Shown in pieces: positions 53,270 through 63,760 of a stretch of DNA of 64,000 nucleotides (the first letter of the stretch is position 1; every line of letters begins with the position of its first letter). The DNA is taken from assembly GCA_021775255.1 (NCBI GenBank), contig JAJFIA010000011.1, positions 1-64,000 of the forward strand, read 5' to 3'. Made by a program: the position numbers and the translations under genes. Below the pieces are notes generated by a model, which worked only from the letters and a program-made list of their open reading frames with translations, ran no database searches and was not told where the DNA came from. Source of the DNA: Roseovarius sp. Its GTDB lineage: Bacteria; Pseudomonadota; Alphaproteobacteria; Rhodobacterales; Rhodobacteraceae.

Positions 53270-54682
53270 CTATTGCTTGCCCAATGCCCGCAACACCCGA
53301 TCAAGTTGCGCGCCGCGTTTGCTCAGCGGTACAGGGGCGGATTTCACCAGATTGTAATAGGCGGTCGGATCATAGGTCTGAACTCCCAAATTCAAATCCC
53401 GCGCGGTGAGCTGCCCCAAAGAGGCCAACACCGCGTAGGCCGCAATATAGACATCGGTCTGGGCCGAGATCAGATTGGCCTCGGCATCCAGCAATTCCTG
53501 TTCGGCATCCAGCACATCAAGGGTTGTGCGTGCGCCAAGCTTGGCCTCTTCGCGCACCCCGCGAAAGGCAACCCGCGCGGCGCGGACCTGTTCTTCACTG
53601 GCGCTGCGCTGGGCATAAGAGGCGCGCAGGATTGCATAGGCATCACCCACGCCCCGCTCAACCTCAAGGCCGGTAAAATGCAGCGCCCCGCGCAGGGCAT
53701 CGCGCCGCGCCATGGCCTGACGTTTCAAGGCACTCAGGCGGCCGCCCTGATAGATCGGCCCGGTAACATCCAACCCGACCGAGCCGGAGCGGGTAAAGTT
53801 GCTGCCGCCAATCTCTTCCCCAACCCCAACCCTGCCGGTCAGATTGAGATTTGGCTTTTGCGCCGCATCCGCCACCTGAACCGCCAATTCCGCCGCCGAT
53901 ACATCATGGCGGATTTTCAGCACATCGGGATGGCCCCTAAGGGCGATGGCTTTGGCCTCATCCACATTGTCTGAAAGCCGGGGCAGTTTTGTCGGCGGCA
54001 CAAGATTGCCGGGCTTGCGCCCTACCGCACTTCGGTATTCCTCAATCGCCTGTTCCAGATCACCCTGCGCCGCCGCCAGTCCGGAACCGGCAGCCGCCAG
54101 CCGGGCCTCGGCCTGTGCCACATCTGTCCGGGTCACCTCACCCACTTCAAAGCGGTCTTTGGCGGCACGCAATTCCTGCCGCAACAGCCGCTGATTGTTT
54201 TCCCGCAGGGCGACAAATTCAATATTGCGGCGCACATTCATATGCGCCTGAATGGCGCGCAGCAAAACCTGTTGTTCAATCCCGATCAGTGTCTGCCGCG
54301 TGGCCAGCACCGTTTCTTTTGCCGCCTCAATCTGGAACCGGGTGCGCCCGGCGTCAAACAACAGCAAATTCCCGGTGATACCGGCATTGACGTCGGTTTG
54401 CCCGTTTGTCGTCGTTCCGAACGTACTAACCCTGTTGCGGGAAGCATTATGGGTGACATCACTTGTCCAGTTGATGATCGGACGCAAACCGGCCAGAGTT
54501 TGGGCAACATCCTCATCCGCGGCCCTGAGCAAAGCGCGGTTTTGCTCGATCAGGCCGCTGTTTTCATAGGCGCTGACCAGGGTATCCGCCAGGCTATCCG
54601 CCCGCCCCGGCACTGCCATAGAAAGAACAGTTGCAAGGCTTAATGAAATCAGCCGCATATTCAGGATCAGGGCGTGTTTCAA
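53270..54682 (-). CDS. tolC: TolC-family outer membrane efflux/secretion channel
   Basis: About 470 residues. Start taken as TTG 54682, because AAGGAG lies 6 bases upstream and yields a good signal peptide (MKHALILNMRLISLSLATVL, cut after GRA); ATG 54658 is the alternative. Two OEP repeats with coiled-coil alpha-barrel segments: LIEQNRALLRAADEDVAQTL, RNIEFVALRENNQRLLRQEL, VGEVTRTDVAQAEARLAAA and LGARTTLDVLDAEQELLDAE. The outer-membrane duct for type I secretion and RND/MFS efflux. The PIMT-like gene lies 34 bp upstream. Confidence 0.88.
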   Translation of the reverse strand: MKHALILNMRLISLSLATVLSMAVPGRADSLADTLVSAYENSGLIEQNRALLRAADEDVAQTLAGLRPIINWTSDVTHNASRNRVSTFGTTTNGQTDVNAGITGNLLLFDAGRTRFQIEAAKETVLATRQTLIGIEQQVLLRAIQAHMNVRRNIEFVALRENNQRLLRQELRAAKDRFEVGEVTRTDVAQAEARLAAAGSGLAAAQGDLEQAIEEYRSAVGRKPGNLVPPTKLPRLSDNVDEAKAIALRGHPDVLKIRHDVSAAELAVQVADAAQKPNLNLTGRVGVGEEIGGSNFTRSGSVGLDVTGPIYQGGRLSALKRQAMARRDALRGALHFTGLEVERGVGDAYAILRASYAQRSASEEQVRAARVAFRGVREEAKLGARTTLDVLDAEQELLDAEANLISAQTDVYIAAYAVLASLGQLTARDLNLGVQTYDPTAYYNLVKSAPVPLSKRGAQLDRVLRALGKQ

Positions 54683-54716
54683 CTCAGGCTCCTTGAGAGG
54701 CATCCAAGAGGGACGC

Positions 54717-55370
54717 CTAGAGGGTAAAGGCGTTATGCTTTTCAAATCCGGGCAAAACCGGCGCCCCGGCATTGAACGCAAACCGCCAGTTGATCACACC
54801 GTCGATCTTGTAGCCAATGCACATCTTTCCCAACGCGCCCTGCATGAAAAGGCAGGCAATCCGCCCGCCTTCCTTAAGCTGATCGGCCAGGTTTTCTGGC
54901 ATATGCTGCGCCCCGCCCTGCACGGCTATGACATCATAAGGCCCATGCTCGGGCGCGCCATCGGTCAATGCACCCTGATGCGGAATAACATTATCAGCCC
55001 CATGCTCAGACAGGATGGTTTGGGATTCTTCCGCGATTGCGGAAATTTCCTCAACCGCTACCACCGCCTCGGCCATGCGCGCCATCACAGCGGCGGAATA
55101 GCCATACCCACTGCCAATATCCAGCACCAGCTCATCCCCCTGAATATCCAGCGCCTCAAGCATCTTGGCCAGAGTGCGCGGCTCAAGCATGACCCGACCC
55201 TCCCCAAGGCTCAGGTTTTCATCGGCATAGGCTATATCGCGCAGTGCCGCGGGCACAAAATCTTCACGGGGCGTTTTGAGCATCGCATCAATGATCGGAT
55301 ATTTGGTTACATCCGAGGGGCGTATCTGGGTATCAACCATCATCGTGCGGCGGGCAGTTTGATTTGTCAT
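54717..55370 (-). CDS. pcm: Protein-L-isoaspartate O-methyltransferase-like protein
   Basis: About 217 residues from ATG 55370 (MTNQTARRTMMVDTQIRPSD); the frame is open to 55433. SAM motif I is VLDIGSGYGYSAAVMARM; other blocks are REDFVPAALRDIAYADENL and EGGRIACLF. This short alphaproteobacterial PIMT-like family precedes tolC in many Rhodobacterales genomes, and it may not be a true repair enzyme because the usual GTGSGY-type motif and C-terminal part differ. Co-directional with tolC. Confidence 0.8.
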   Translation of the reverse strand: MTNQTARRTMMVDTQIRPSDVTKYPIIDAMLKTPREDFVPAALRDIAYADENLSLGEGRVMLEPRTLAKMLEALDIQGDELVLDIGSGYGYSAAVMARMAEAVVAVEEISAIAEESQTILSEHGADNVIPHQGALTDGAPEHGPYDVIAVQGGAQHMPENLADQLKEGGRIACLFMQGALGKMCIGYKIDGVINWRFAFNAGAPVLPGFEKHNAFTL

Positions 55371-55536
55371 GGCTAAACTAATCCGTTCAGAATCGAGATA
55401 TAATGATATGTTGCACATCCGCGCGGTGGCCACAACGGGGCAGTCATGCGGAATTGTCTGAAATATCAGCTATGGTATGCGCGTTATGGGGCTGAACGGC
55501 CTGTTGGATTGGCCCGGTTATGCCGCTGCACCCTCT

Positions 55537-56325
55537 TTAGACATCAAATGTGGCAAAAACCGGCGCGTGGTCGGAGGGTTTTTCCCAGCCTCGCGCGGCG
55601 CGGTGGATGCGCGATGAATGGGCGGCATTGGAAATATCCGGCGTGGCCCAGACATGATCAAGGCGGCGGCCTTTGTCGGCGGCATCCCAGTCGCGGGCGC
55701 GGTAGCTCCACCAACTGTAAAGCGGCCCTTCGGGGATGTCGGCGCGGGTCACGTCAACCCATTCGCCTGCCTCCTGGGTCTGGGCCAGATGCTCGACCTC
55801 GATGGGAGTGTGGGAAACCACCTTGAGCAGTTGTTTGTGGCTCCAGACATCATCTTCGCGCGGCGCGATGTTGAGATCGCCCACGAGGATGGATTTTTGC
55901 GGGTTATCAGTATGAAACCAGTCGCGCATCTCACTCAGATAATCGAGTTTCTGGCCGAATTTTTCATTCTTTGTGCGGTCAGGGATGTCACCGCCGGCAG
56001 GAACGTAGAAATTGTGAATGGTGACGCCGTTCTCTAACCGGCCGGCGATGTGGCGGGCGTGGTTCAGGCTGGCGAAATCCTGAGCGCCTGCTTCCTCGAT
56101 CGGCAGGCGTGACAGGATGGCGACGCCGTTATAGCCCTTCTGGCCGCGGGCGAGCATGTATTTATAACCAAGCGCGGCGAAATCCTCGGTGGGGATTTTA
56201 TCGACCGGGCTTTTGCATTCCTGCAGGCACAGCACATCGGGGCCTTCCTCAGCCAGCAATTTGCAAACCAGCGGCGCGCGCAGGCGCACGGAGTTGATAT
56301 TCCAGGTGGCAAGGGTGAAGGGCAT
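55537..56325 (-). CDS. xth: Exodeoxyribonuclease III
   Basis: 262 residues of the EEP nuclease fold. Metal and catalytic motifs: TWNINSVRLR, LCLQECK, GYNGVAILSR, LVGDLNIAPREDD, WWSYRARDWDA and the C-terminal SDHAPVF. It removes AP sites and 3' blocks in base-excision repair. Complete in length and motifs. Confidence 0.93.
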   Translation of the reverse strand: MPFTLATWNINSVRLRAPLVCKLLAEEGPDVLCLQECKSPVDKIPTEDFAALGYKYMLARGQKGYNGVAILSRLPIEEAGAQDFASLNHARHIAGRLENGVTIHNFYVPAGGDIPDRTKNEKFGQKLDYLSEMRDWFHTDNPQKSILVGDLNIAPREDDVWSHKQLLKVVSHTPIEVEHLAQTQEAGEWVDVTRADIPEGPLYSWWSYRARDWDAADKGRRLDHVWATPDISNAAHSSRIHRAARGWEKPSDHAPVFATFDV

Positions 56326-56490
56326 GGGCCGGTATCCTCTTGGGTGTTTGTTCGGGGCCTGTCATAGCGCATATGGGGGCGGAGTGAACCCCCCTTCAGG
56401 CAGCGGCGGCTGGTCTGCGGTTGCGCGGCGGGTGGCGCGGGCATAAGGGGTGGGTATGATGCACGATCAGCGGGAAAGAATTCAGCGGGC

Positions 56491-57663
56491 ATGAGCGAGG
56501 CACTGATCATCGGGGCCGGTCCGGCGGGGCTGATGGCGGCGGAGGAGCTGGCGCAGGCCGGTGTTTCGGTGCTTGTGGCCGAAGCCAAGCCCTCGGTTGG
56601 GCGCAAATTTCTGATGGCGGGGAAATCCGGGCTGAACCTGACGATGGATCAGCCGTTTGAGACATTTTTGGCAGCTTACGGCGCGGATGCGGGCGCGTTG
56701 CGGCCGATGCTTGAGGCATTTGGCCCGGATCAGGTGAAGGATTGGGCCGGGGGGTTGGGGCAGGAATTGTTCACCGGCTCAACCGGGCGGGTGTTTCCCA
56801 AGGCCATGAAGGCATCACCATTGCTCAGGGCGTGGCTGGCGCGGCTGAATGGAATGGGGGTTGAATTTGCCACAAGCTGGCGCTGGCAGGGGTGGGAAGG
56901 CAGTGGTTTTGCCTTTGATACGCCTGAGGGGCGGCGGGTGATGCGGCCCGAAGTGGCGGTGCTGGCCTGTGGCGGCGTAAGCTGGGCAAGGTTGGGATCA
57001 GATGGCGCATGGGCGCAGTATCTGGGCACTCATGTTGCGCCGTTTCAGCCTGCGAATATGGGATTTAACGTGCCGTGGTCGGGGCATATGAAGCGGCATT
57101 TTGGCAGCCCCGTTAAAGGCGTTGAACTGCGCGCGGGTGCGTGTGTTTCGCGCGGCGAAATCGTGATCTCGAAGGATGGTATCGAGGGCGGCGGGATTTA
57201 TGCGGTATCGCGGGCGATGCGGATGGGTGCAGCACTTGAGATTGATCTGATGCCGGATGTGGCGGAGGCGCAGCTTTGGGCGCGTCTGGCGCGGCCCCGG
57301 GGCAAGATGAGTTTGGGGAATTATCTGCGTAAAACTTTGAAACTGGATGCGGTGAAGCTGGCGCTGTTGCAGGAGTTCGGCCGCCCGCTGCCTGATGATT
57401 TAACCGGAGTTATCAAGAGGTTACCTATCAGGCATGAAGGGCCACAAGCGATGGATAGGGCGATCTCAACCGCGGGCGGGCTCGGGTTCGGGGCGCTGGA
57501 TGCGGGGCTGATGTTGCAACACCGCCCCGGTGTGTTTGCCGCCGGTGAAATGCTGGATTGGGAGGCGCCGACGGGCGGCTATCTGATCACCGCCTGCCTG
57601 GCCACCGGGCGCTGGGCGGGTCGCGCCGCGGCGGCGTATCAGGGCAAATCGGCGGCGCGCTGA
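56491..57663 (+). CDS. HI0933-like NAD(P)/FAD-dependent oxidoreductase (TIGR03862 family)
   Basis: 390 residues. The dinucleotide-binding start reads ALIIGAGPAGLMAAEELAQA, then FLMAGKSGLNLT, PEVAVLACGGVSWARLGSDG and the C-terminal FAD contact EMLDWEAPTGGYLITACLATGR. Flavoprotein of unknown substrate; some relatives are linked to tRNA or nitrogen metabolism without proof. Its last 25 bases overlap the convergent GST gene. Confidence 0.85.
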   Translation: MSEALIIGAGPAGLMAAEELAQAGVSVLVAEAKPSVGRKFLMAGKSGLNLTMDQPFETFLAAYGADAGALRPMLEAFGPDQVKDWAGGLGQELFTGSTGRVFPKAMKASPLLRAWLARLNGMGVEFATSWRWQGWEGSGFAFDTPEGRRVMRPEVAVLACGGVSWARLGSDGAWAQYLGTHVAPFQPANMGFNVPWSGHMKRHFGSPVKGVELRAGACVSRGEIVISKDGIEGGGIYAVSRAMRMGAALEIDLMPDVAEAQLWARLARPRGKMSLGNYLRKTLKLDAVKLALLQEFGRPLPDDLTGVIKRLPIRHEGPQAMDRAISTAGGLGFGALDAGLMLQHRPGVFAAGEMLDWEAPTGGYLITACLATGRWAGRAAAAYQGKSAAR

Positions 57664-58226
57664 AGCGCCGGGCGGGCCTGCATCCGGGTCAGGTAGGCCG
57701 ACAGGGTTTCATCCGGTGCGGGGAAGCCGAAATTCGCGGCCCAGCGCAGGCAATGGGTGAGCACGATGTCGGGAATGGCCATCGCTTCGCCCATCAGGAA
57801 CGGGCCGGTAAAGGCGTCTGAAATTCGCGTCAGATTGTGCTCATATTCCCACATTAACGAGGGTAGGATTTCAGCAACGCGGTGTTCCTTTGGCAGGACG
57901 AATTTATGGCGGCCGGCCATCCACAGGAGGCCTTCAATATCATCGAGGATTTGCAGGGTCATGGCATCCTGCCGGGCGCGCTCAAGGCTGCCGGGCGGGG
58001 TGGTGAACCTGCCGTGTTTATCGGTGAGGTAGGTCATGATCGCCACTGAATCGGTCAGCACCCTATCATCCACCTTCAGCGCCGGGATCTTGCCGGAAGG
58101 GTTTAACGCGCGGATGTCATCGCTGCGGGGGGTGGCGGGGATATGCGTGTAGGGCAGGCCAAGCTCTTCAAGCAGCCAAAGGACGCGAAAGGCGCGGCTG
58201 GCGCGGGTGCCGATGAGGGTGTACAT
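57639..58226 (-). CDS. Glutathione S-transferase family protein
   Basis: 195 residues from ATG 58226 (MYTLIGTRASRAFRVLWLLE), chosen over the longer frame because AAGGA lies 7 bases upstream. Thioredoxin-like N-terminal domain with the serine-type start (TRASRAFR) and the cis-proline KIPAL, then an alpha-helical C-domain with GPFLMGEAMAIPDIVL. Conjugates or reduces electrophiles with glutathione; substrate unknown. Confidence 0.88.
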   Translation of the reverse strand: MYTLIGTRASRAFRVLWLLEELGLPYTHIPATPRSDDIRALNPSGKIPALKVDDRVLTDSVAIMTYLTDKHGRFTTPPGSLERARQDAMTLQILDDIEGLLWMAGRHKFVLPKEHRVAEILPSLMWEYEHNLTRISDAFTGPFLMGEAMAIPDIVLTHCLRWAANFGFPAPDETLSAYLTRMQARPALQRAADLP

Positions 58227-58343
58227 GGGGTATCCTTGTTTGGTGAGTGCTGTCATGATGTGATAGAAACGCGGTGCAGTTCAACTGTCAGGAATTGACA
58301 GGGGTCTGTGCCATTCTGCACATAAATTGAGAGGAGTCATTAG

Positions 58344-58775
58344 ATGTCAAAAACCGGATCATGCCTGTGCGGTGCGGTTAAATACCGTGTGAAATCAGAG
58401 GTTTCCAGGGCAGGGGCCTGTCATTGCGGGATGTGCCGGAAATGGTCGGGCGGGATATTCCTGGCATTTCAGGTGGCACCGGGTGACGTGGATTTTGAGG
58501 GCAAGGAGAATATTGCCTGTTATGCCTCATCCGACTGGGCCGAGCGCGGGTTTTGCCGGAATTGCGGCAGCAGCCTGTTTTACCGGGTGACGGCCGGGGG
58601 GCCGCATCAGGGGCAATATCATCTGGGGATGGGAACGCTGGATGAACCCGATGGCGTGGCCCTGACAAGCGAGATTTTCACCGACCAAAAGCCGGATGGT
58701 TATCGTTTTGCCGGGGATTTGCCGGGCATGACCGGGGCAGAGGTAATTGCCATGTTCGCGCCGGATAGTGAGTAA
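58344..58775 (+). CDS. GFA-family zinc protein
   Basis: 143 residues with GSCLCGAVKYRV, ACHCGMCRKWSGG and GFCRNCGSSLFYR, the three Cys clusters of the CENP-V/GFA fold. Paralogue of the protein at 44,025 with low identity by eye. It may bind glutathione adducts; a GST gene lies divergently next to it. Confidence 0.88.
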   Translation: MSKTGSCLCGAVKYRVKSEVSRAGACHCGMCRKWSGGIFLAFQVAPGDVDFEGKENIACYASSDWAERGFCRNCGSSLFYRVTAGGPHQGQYHLGMGTLDEPDGVALTSEIFTDQKPDGYRFAGDLPGMTGAEVIAMFAPDSE

Positions 58776-58787
58776 AATAGCGGGCGA

Positions 58788-59567
58788 TTACATATGCTGC
58801 GCAAGGAATTTAAGGATAATCTCACGCACAGGCAGGTGTTTTGACAGCCAGTGGTGATTGTGCAGCCGGTTCGGTTTGCGAAAGACGTAAGAGCGGTCAT
58901 TGCCATCCATGAAAGCACCGCAATCGCCCTGGAGTTCAGGCAGCCGGAACCAGGGATCATTTTCTCCGACTAAAGACAGGACCGGCTCGCGCCGGGGGGC
59001 ATTGAGGCCGTGATATTCCCGCCATCCGGCATGGCAGGTCCAGCCTTCGATGATCCGGGCGGTGACGGGCAGGCCATGATAGGTGGCCACGGTGATGCCG
59101 CCTTCGGAGTGGCCAACGAGGGCGATGGGCGCGCGTTTGAGGCCGGGCAGGGCGCGCAGGCGGGTAAGGCCGTAGGTGATCTCGGCCTGTCGCCATGCCA
59201 GCACCGCGCGGTGCAGACCACCGCGATGCAGCGCGGGGCGGCAGCTCACGGGTTTGCTGCGCCGGGCAAAGCTGTCGGGGGCGACGAAGATATAGCCGTG
59301 GGCGGCATAGAATTTTCCGGACTCACGGCCAATATTGATGATGCCGCTGCAGCCATGGGCATAAAGCACGATTTTTGGGGTTTCATGGCGTTGCAGAAAG
59401 CCCGGCAGATCAGCGGTGGTGATGCGGCGCGCCTTGCCGGGCCCTGAGGGGACATAGACCAGCGCCTGTTGCCAGGTGTGGCTCAGTTCGGCCGGGTCAT
59501 TGCCAGTGTCGGCGAGGCTCGGCCGGGGCGCGATCAGCAGGATGAGAATAATCAGGCGGCAGATCAT
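58788..59567 (-). CDS. Secreted alpha/beta hydrolase
   Basis: 259 residues with a signal peptide (MICRLIILILLIAPRPSLA). Nucleophile elbow GHSEGG with S154, oxyanion region VLYAHGCSG (about 67-75) and a candidate catalytic histidine in LHNHHWLS near 240. Dienelactone-hydrolase-like layout; four cysteines suggest disulfides. The ATG overlaps the holA stop (59564-59567). Substrate unknown. Confidence 0.75.
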   Translation of the reverse strand: MICRLIILILLIAPRPSLADTGNDPAELSHTWQQALVYVPSGPGKARRITTADLPGFLQRHETPKIVLYAHGCSGIINIGRESGKFYAAHGYIFVAPDSFARRSKPVSCRPALHRGGLHRAVLAWRQAEITYGLTRLRALPGLKRAPIALVGHSEGGITVATYHGLPVTARIIEGWTCHAGWREYHGLNAPRREPVLSLVGENDPWFRLPELQGDCGAFMDGNDRSYVFRKPNRLHNHHWLSKHLPVREIILKFLAQHM

Positions 59568-60589
59568 CTTCCGGCCATCATTGCAAGGCGAATGAGCGTG
59601 CGCTCAACCAAGGCCATGGCGGGCGCGTTTTGCGCCGCCGAGCGCAGGTGCAGATCTGTATCGGTGAGTAATGAAAGCGCCTGTTCGAGGCGCGGCGCGC
59701 TCCAGTTTTGCGCCTGCCTGAGCATCCTGTCGCGGCGCAGGCCAAAAATGGGCGGGCGCAGGCGTGACAGGCCCTGAGCGGCCCCGCCGGGATCTGAGGC
59801 CGCTGTGTAAAGCGTGCGAAAATGCCGTGTCGCTCCGATGCACAGGCTCACAGGCGTCACGCCTTGCGCCCTGAGTTTGCGCATCACCGGGGCAATGTCG
59901 CCCGAGCGGGCCTCGGCCACGATGTTGAGCACATCATCAAGTGCGGCCTCGGTGGAGGCGGGGGCGCAGGCGGCAATATCAGACGGGGTGACGGGGGTTG
60001 GGTCGCCGATCTTGTAAAGGGAAATCTTTTCAATGGTTTGACGGAAATCGCCGGGGTCGAGATCAGACGCGAGCGCGGTGAGATCGGCCATGGCGGTAAT
60101 GTCGATTTTGCCAAGCCCGGCCTTGGAAAGCGTCGCTTCTATTTCGGCGCGGGAAGGCGGATCGGCATAGATCGCGGCGGCATAGGCGTTTTTATGGGTC
60201 TCGAATAATTTGCGCAGTTTTGACGTGGCTTTGAGGGCGCCCGCAGTGATGATGACCTGTGCATCCCCCGCCTGCCAGTCTGATAAAGCGCTGGTAACAA
60301 TCGGCGCAAGGGCATCGGTTGCGTCTTCAACAAAGGCCACACGCGGGCCGGGGAAAAAGCCCTGCGCCTTGAGCGCGTCAAGCAAAAGTGCCGGATCTTT
60401 GCGCAAATCAGCCGCGGGGAGGCGGGTAAGGCGCATCTCATCCTCGCCCATCGGGCCGATCAGGGCATGGATCACTTCCTGACGCTTTAAGGCCACGCGC
60501 ATGCTGTCGGGGCCGTAGATCAGCAATCCGGTGCGCGCGGGATCGGGTTTGGCAAAGTATCCCGGAGCGTCGCGGCCCGCAAGTTTCAT
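59564..60589 (-). CDS. holA: DNA polymerase III delta subunit
   Basis: 341 residues of the clamp-loader wrench subunit: LIYGPDSMRVALKRQEVIHA near the N-terminus, an AAA+-like but Walker-lacking domain, and the C-terminal collar segment QAQNWSAPRLEQALSLLTDTD. It opens the beta clamp during loading. Placed in the conserved block leuS-lptE-holA, with 4-base overlap with lptE. Confidence 0.9.
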   Translation of the reverse strand: MKLAGRDAPGYFAKPDPARTGLLIYGPDSMRVALKRQEVIHALIGPMGEDEMRLTRLPAADLRKDPALLLDALKAQGFFPGPRVAFVEDATDALAPIVTSALSDWQAGDAQVIITAGALKATSKLRKLFETHKNAYAAAIYADPPSRAEIEATLSKAGLGKIDITAMADLTALASDLDPGDFRQTIEKISLYKIGDPTPVTPSDIAACAPASTEAALDDVLNIVAEARSGDIAPVMRKLRAQGVTPVSLCIGATRHFRTLYTAASDPGGAAQGLSRLRPPIFGLRRDRMLRQAQNWSAPRLEQALSLLTDTDLHLRSAAQNAPAMALVERTLIRLAMMAGR

Positions 60590-61080
60590 GCCGGCAGGCC
60601 GGGGGAGGCGGCAATCAGCCGGGTGATGATCTGATCGGCAAGGATGCTCATCAGCCGGGTGCGGGCGTCACGCTCGGCCGATTGGGTGGCCACGGGTGTG
60701 CCCGAGGCGGAATAGCTGGTGAAGCTGTCGACCTTGCCGCTGGTGACCACCGCGCCGGTTTGCAGATCGCGCAGGGCATAGGTGATCGAGCCCTCAAGAT
60801 TGAAACGGTTGGTGACGTTTGCGGCGGTGATGGCGATGGCATTGTCGCGGGTGGTTATGGCGTAGGAAAGGCCATAGCGCGGGTTGGCGGCGCGGCCAAG
60901 GCGCTCTTCTATATTCTGGGTCAGAAGGTAAGCGTCGCGGGTTTTCGGCTCATCCACCAGAATGGCGTTTTGCAGGCGGGTTGCCGCCCCTGAAGGGCCA
61001 TAGGCCGGGGTGAAGCCACAAGCCGAGAGGGCAGAGGCCGAGCCTGCCAGCAGGAAGAAGCGGCGATTAAATGACGACAT
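60586..61080 (-). CDS. lptE: LPS-assembly lipoprotein LptE
   Basis: 164 residues with a lipoprotein signal ([20 protein letters not shown]) and lipid-anchored C21 followed by [11 protein letters not shown], the typical LptE start. It plugs the LptD barrel for LPS export. Overlaps the leuS stop by 14 bases and holA by 4, so translated from the leuS transcript. Confidence 0.9.
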   Translation of the reverse strand: MSSFNRRFFLLAGSASALSACGFTPAYGPSGAATRLQNAILVDEPKTRDAYLLTQNIEERLGRAANPRYGLSYAITTRDNAIAITAANVTNRFNLEGSITYALRDLQTGAVVTSGKVDSFTSYSASGTPVATQSAERDARTRLMSILADQIITRLIAASPGLPA

Positions 61081-63607
61081 TTACGATCCGTCCGGGGACA
61101 ACGATGATTTTCCTGGGCCGGGCCCCATCCAGCGCCTTGATCACAGCATCCACCGCCAGCGCGGCTTTTTCAACCTCGGATTTATCCATATCCGCCGGGA
61201 CGCTGATTTCGGCCCGGCGTTTGCCGTTGATTTGGATCGGCAGAGTTATAGTATCGTCCACCAGCAGGGCCGCATCGGCCTCGGGCCACGGCGCGGTGGT
61301 AATCAGGCCTTTGTGTCCGAGCATCTGCCACAGTTCTTCCGAAAGATGCGGCGTCATCGGCGACATAAGTTGCGCCAGAGTTGTGGCGGCTTTGTGTTTG
61401 GTATCTGAGCCTGCTTTGGATTTGGCGAGGGTGTTGGTGAAGGCGTAAAGCCGGGCGATGGCGGCGTTGAAGCCAAAGGAATCGATCCCGACGGTGACGT
61501 CATGGATGGTTTTGTGCATCTCGCGCAGGAGGGCCTCGTCAGCCCCTTGCGTGGCTGCCTCGGCGGGGTCCGCGATGATCTGCGAGGTCAGGCGGTGGAC
61601 CCTGCTGAGGTGTTTATGGGCGGCGTCGGCACCGGCGGCTGTCCATTCCACATCGCGCTCGGGCGGGCTGTCGGAGAGGACAAACCAACGCGCGGTATCA
61701 GCGCCGTAGGCCGAGATGATGTTGATCGGATCAACCACGTTTTTCTTGGATTTCGACATCTTGGCCGAGGCGATGATTTCAACCGGCGTACCATCGGCAA
61801 GTTTGCCGTCTGTGACCTCTTCGGGCAGGTGATAGAGGGGGCGGTTATTGGCATCGCGGGTCAGGTAAATCTCATGGGTGACCATGCCTTGGGTGAATAA
61901 AGCGTCGAACGGCTCGATCGCTTTTGCCGGCAGATGGCCGGTGAGATGCATGGCGCGGGCGAAAAAGCGGCTGTATAGCAGGTGCAAAATGGCATGCTCG
62001 ATGCCGCCGATATACTGATCGACATTCATCCAGTAATTGGCCTCGGCCATGTCGGTGGGGGTGTCGGCGTGCGGCGCTGTGAAGCGGGCATAATACCATG
62101 AGCTGTCGACGAAAGTATCCATCGTATCGGTTTCGCGCAGCGCCGGATCGCCGCATTCGGGGCAGGTGCAGCCCCGCCATGTGGGGTGGCGGTCCAGCGG
62201 GTTGCCGGGTTGATCGAATGTCACGTCATAGGGCAGCTCGATGGGCAGGTTTTGCTTGCGCTCGGGCACCACGCCGCAGCTATCGCAATGTACCACCGGG
62301 ATGGGGCAGCCCCAGTAGCGTTGGCGGCTCAGACCCCAATCGCGCAGGCGGTATTTGGTGACGCCGGTGCCGATGCCGTGGGATTCGCAAAAGGCGATGG
62401 TTTTATCAATCGCCTCTTGCCCGGTGGCCTGATCGAGGCCGGCGAAATGGTTGATCCATTGCACATTTTCGGTTTTGGGCGGCACGAAAGCGTGGCGCTC
62501 AACCGGTTTGGGATTTTCAAGTGCTTGAAACGTATCAATCACCGGAAGATCGTATTTGCGGCAGAAATCAAGGTCGCGCTGATCATGGGCCGGGCAAGCA
62601 AATATCGCCCCTGTGCCGTAATCCATCAGGATGAAATTGGCGATCCAGACCGGCAGTTCCCAATCGGGGTTGAGCGGGTGTTTCACCCGCAGGCCGGTGT
62701 CATGGCCCAGTTTCTCGGCGGTCTCGATGGCCTCTTCGGTGGTGCCAACCTTGCGGCACTCGGCAAGGAAGGTGGCCAGTTCGGGGTTGCCAGCCTCAAG
62801 CGTTTTGGCGATGGGGTGATCGGGCGAGATGCCGACAAAGCTCGCGCCCATCAGGGTGTCAGGCCGGGTGGTGTAGACCTCAATCGGCTCGCCGCCGTCC
62901 ACGCGCTCAAAACTAAACTGCAAACCGCGCGATTTGCCGATCCAGTTTTCCTGCATCAGCCGCACCTTGGCGGGCCAGTTTTCAAGGCCGTCGAGGGCGC
63001 TGAGCAATTCCTCGGAATAATCGCTGATCTTGAAGAACCATTGGGTCAGCTCGCGCCGCTCGACCAGAGCGCCCGAGCGCCAGCCACGGCCTTGCTCAAC
63101 CTGCTCATTGGCAAGCACCGTCATATCCACCGGATCCCAGTTCACGACGGCATTCTTGCGGTAGATCAGGCCTTGTTCCAGCATATCCAGAAAGAGTGCT
63201 TGCTGCTGCCCGTAATACTCGGGATCACAGGTGGCGAATTCGCGGCTCCAGTCGATGGACAGGCCCAGCGGCTTCATTTGCGCGCGCATGTCGTCGATAT
63301 TGCCATAGGTCCAGTCTTTGGGGTGGCCGCCGATGGCCATGGCGGCGTTTTCGGCGGGCATTCCAAAGGCGTCCCAGCCCATCGGGTGCAGCACGTTATG
63401 GCCGGTGGCGATTTTGTAGCGCGCCACCACATCGCCCATGGTGTAATTGCGCACATGGCCCATATGGATGCGGCCCGACGGGTAAGGGAACATCTCGAGC
63501 ACATAATATTTCGGCTTGCCGCCCTCACGGGTGGCATGGAAAACGCGGGCGTTGTCCCAGGCGTGTTGCCATTTTTCTTCGATGTCGGCGGCGGAATAGG
63601 GCGTCAT
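61067..63607 (-). CDS. leuS: Leucyl-tRNA synthetase
   Basis: 846 residues from ATG 63607 ([20 protein letters not shown]); the frame is open to 63685 without family similarity. Class I motifs: HIGH as HMGH at 48-51 ([11 protein letters not shown]), KMSKS at 616-620, CP1 editing domain in between, and a zinc-binding insertion with CDSCG and CTCPECG. Charges tRNA-Leu. Head of the leuS-lptE-holA block. Confidence 0.97.
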   Translation of the reverse strand: MTPYSAADIEEKWQHAWDNARVFHATREGGKPKYYVLEMFPYPSGRIHMGHVRNYTMGDVVARYKIATGHNVLHPMGWDAFGMPAENAAMAIGGHPKDWTYGNIDDMRAQMKPLGLSIDWSREFATCDPEYYGQQQALFLDMLEQGLIYRKNAVVNWDPVDMTVLANEQVEQGRGWRSGALVERRELTQWFFKISDYSEELLSALDGLENWPAKVRLMQENWIGKSRGLQFSFERVDGGEPIEVYTTRPDTLMGASFVGISPDHPIAKTLEAGNPELATFLAECRKVGTTEEAIETAEKLGHDTGLRVKHPLNPDWELPVWIANFILMDYGTGAIFACPAHDQRDLDFCRKYDLPVIDTFQALENPKPVERHAFVPPKTENVQWINHFAGLDQATGQEAIDKTIAFCESHGIGTGVTKYRLRDWGLSRQRYWGCPIPVVHCDSCGVVPERKQNLPIELPYDVTFDQPGNPLDRHPTWRGCTCPECGDPALRETDTMDTFVDSSWYYARFTAPHADTPTDMAEANYWMNVDQYIGGIEHAILHLLYSRFFARAMHLTGHLPAKAIEPFDALFTQGMVTHEIYLTRDANNRPLYHLPEEVTDGKLADGTPVEIIASAKMSKSKKNVVDPINIISAYGADTARWFVLSDSPPERDVEWTAAGADAAHKHLSRVHRLTSQIIADPAEAATQGADEALLREMHKTIHDVTVGIDSFGFNAAIARLYAFTNTLAKSKAGSDTKHKAATTLAQLMSPMTPHLSEELWQMLGHKGLITTAPWPEADAALLVDDTITLPIQINGKRRAEISVPADMDKSEVEKAALAVDAVIKALDGARPRKIIVVPGRIVNVVI

Positions 63608-63760
63608 GGCGGGGCTGTCTTTCTTGCAAAGCAAAGAGGTGTTGGAAGCGTGATAGGCATCCATGGGCCCATGGTCCAGAGGCAAGGGGCAAAATCCGGG
63701 GCTTTGCAGGGGGAAAACGCCCGCCTATAAGCAAATCAGGCAAAGGCGGGCGGTTATATT

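Noticed and set aside
44025-58775. Two GFA-family genes considered as a recent duplication
   Set aside because: Apart from the Cys clusters the two proteins share little, so they are old paralogues rather than a recent duplication.
62186-63730. A 514-codon open frame antisense to leuS
   Set aside because: leuS is unmistakable on the other strand; the antisense protein is a His/Gly/Ala-rich shadow with no domain.
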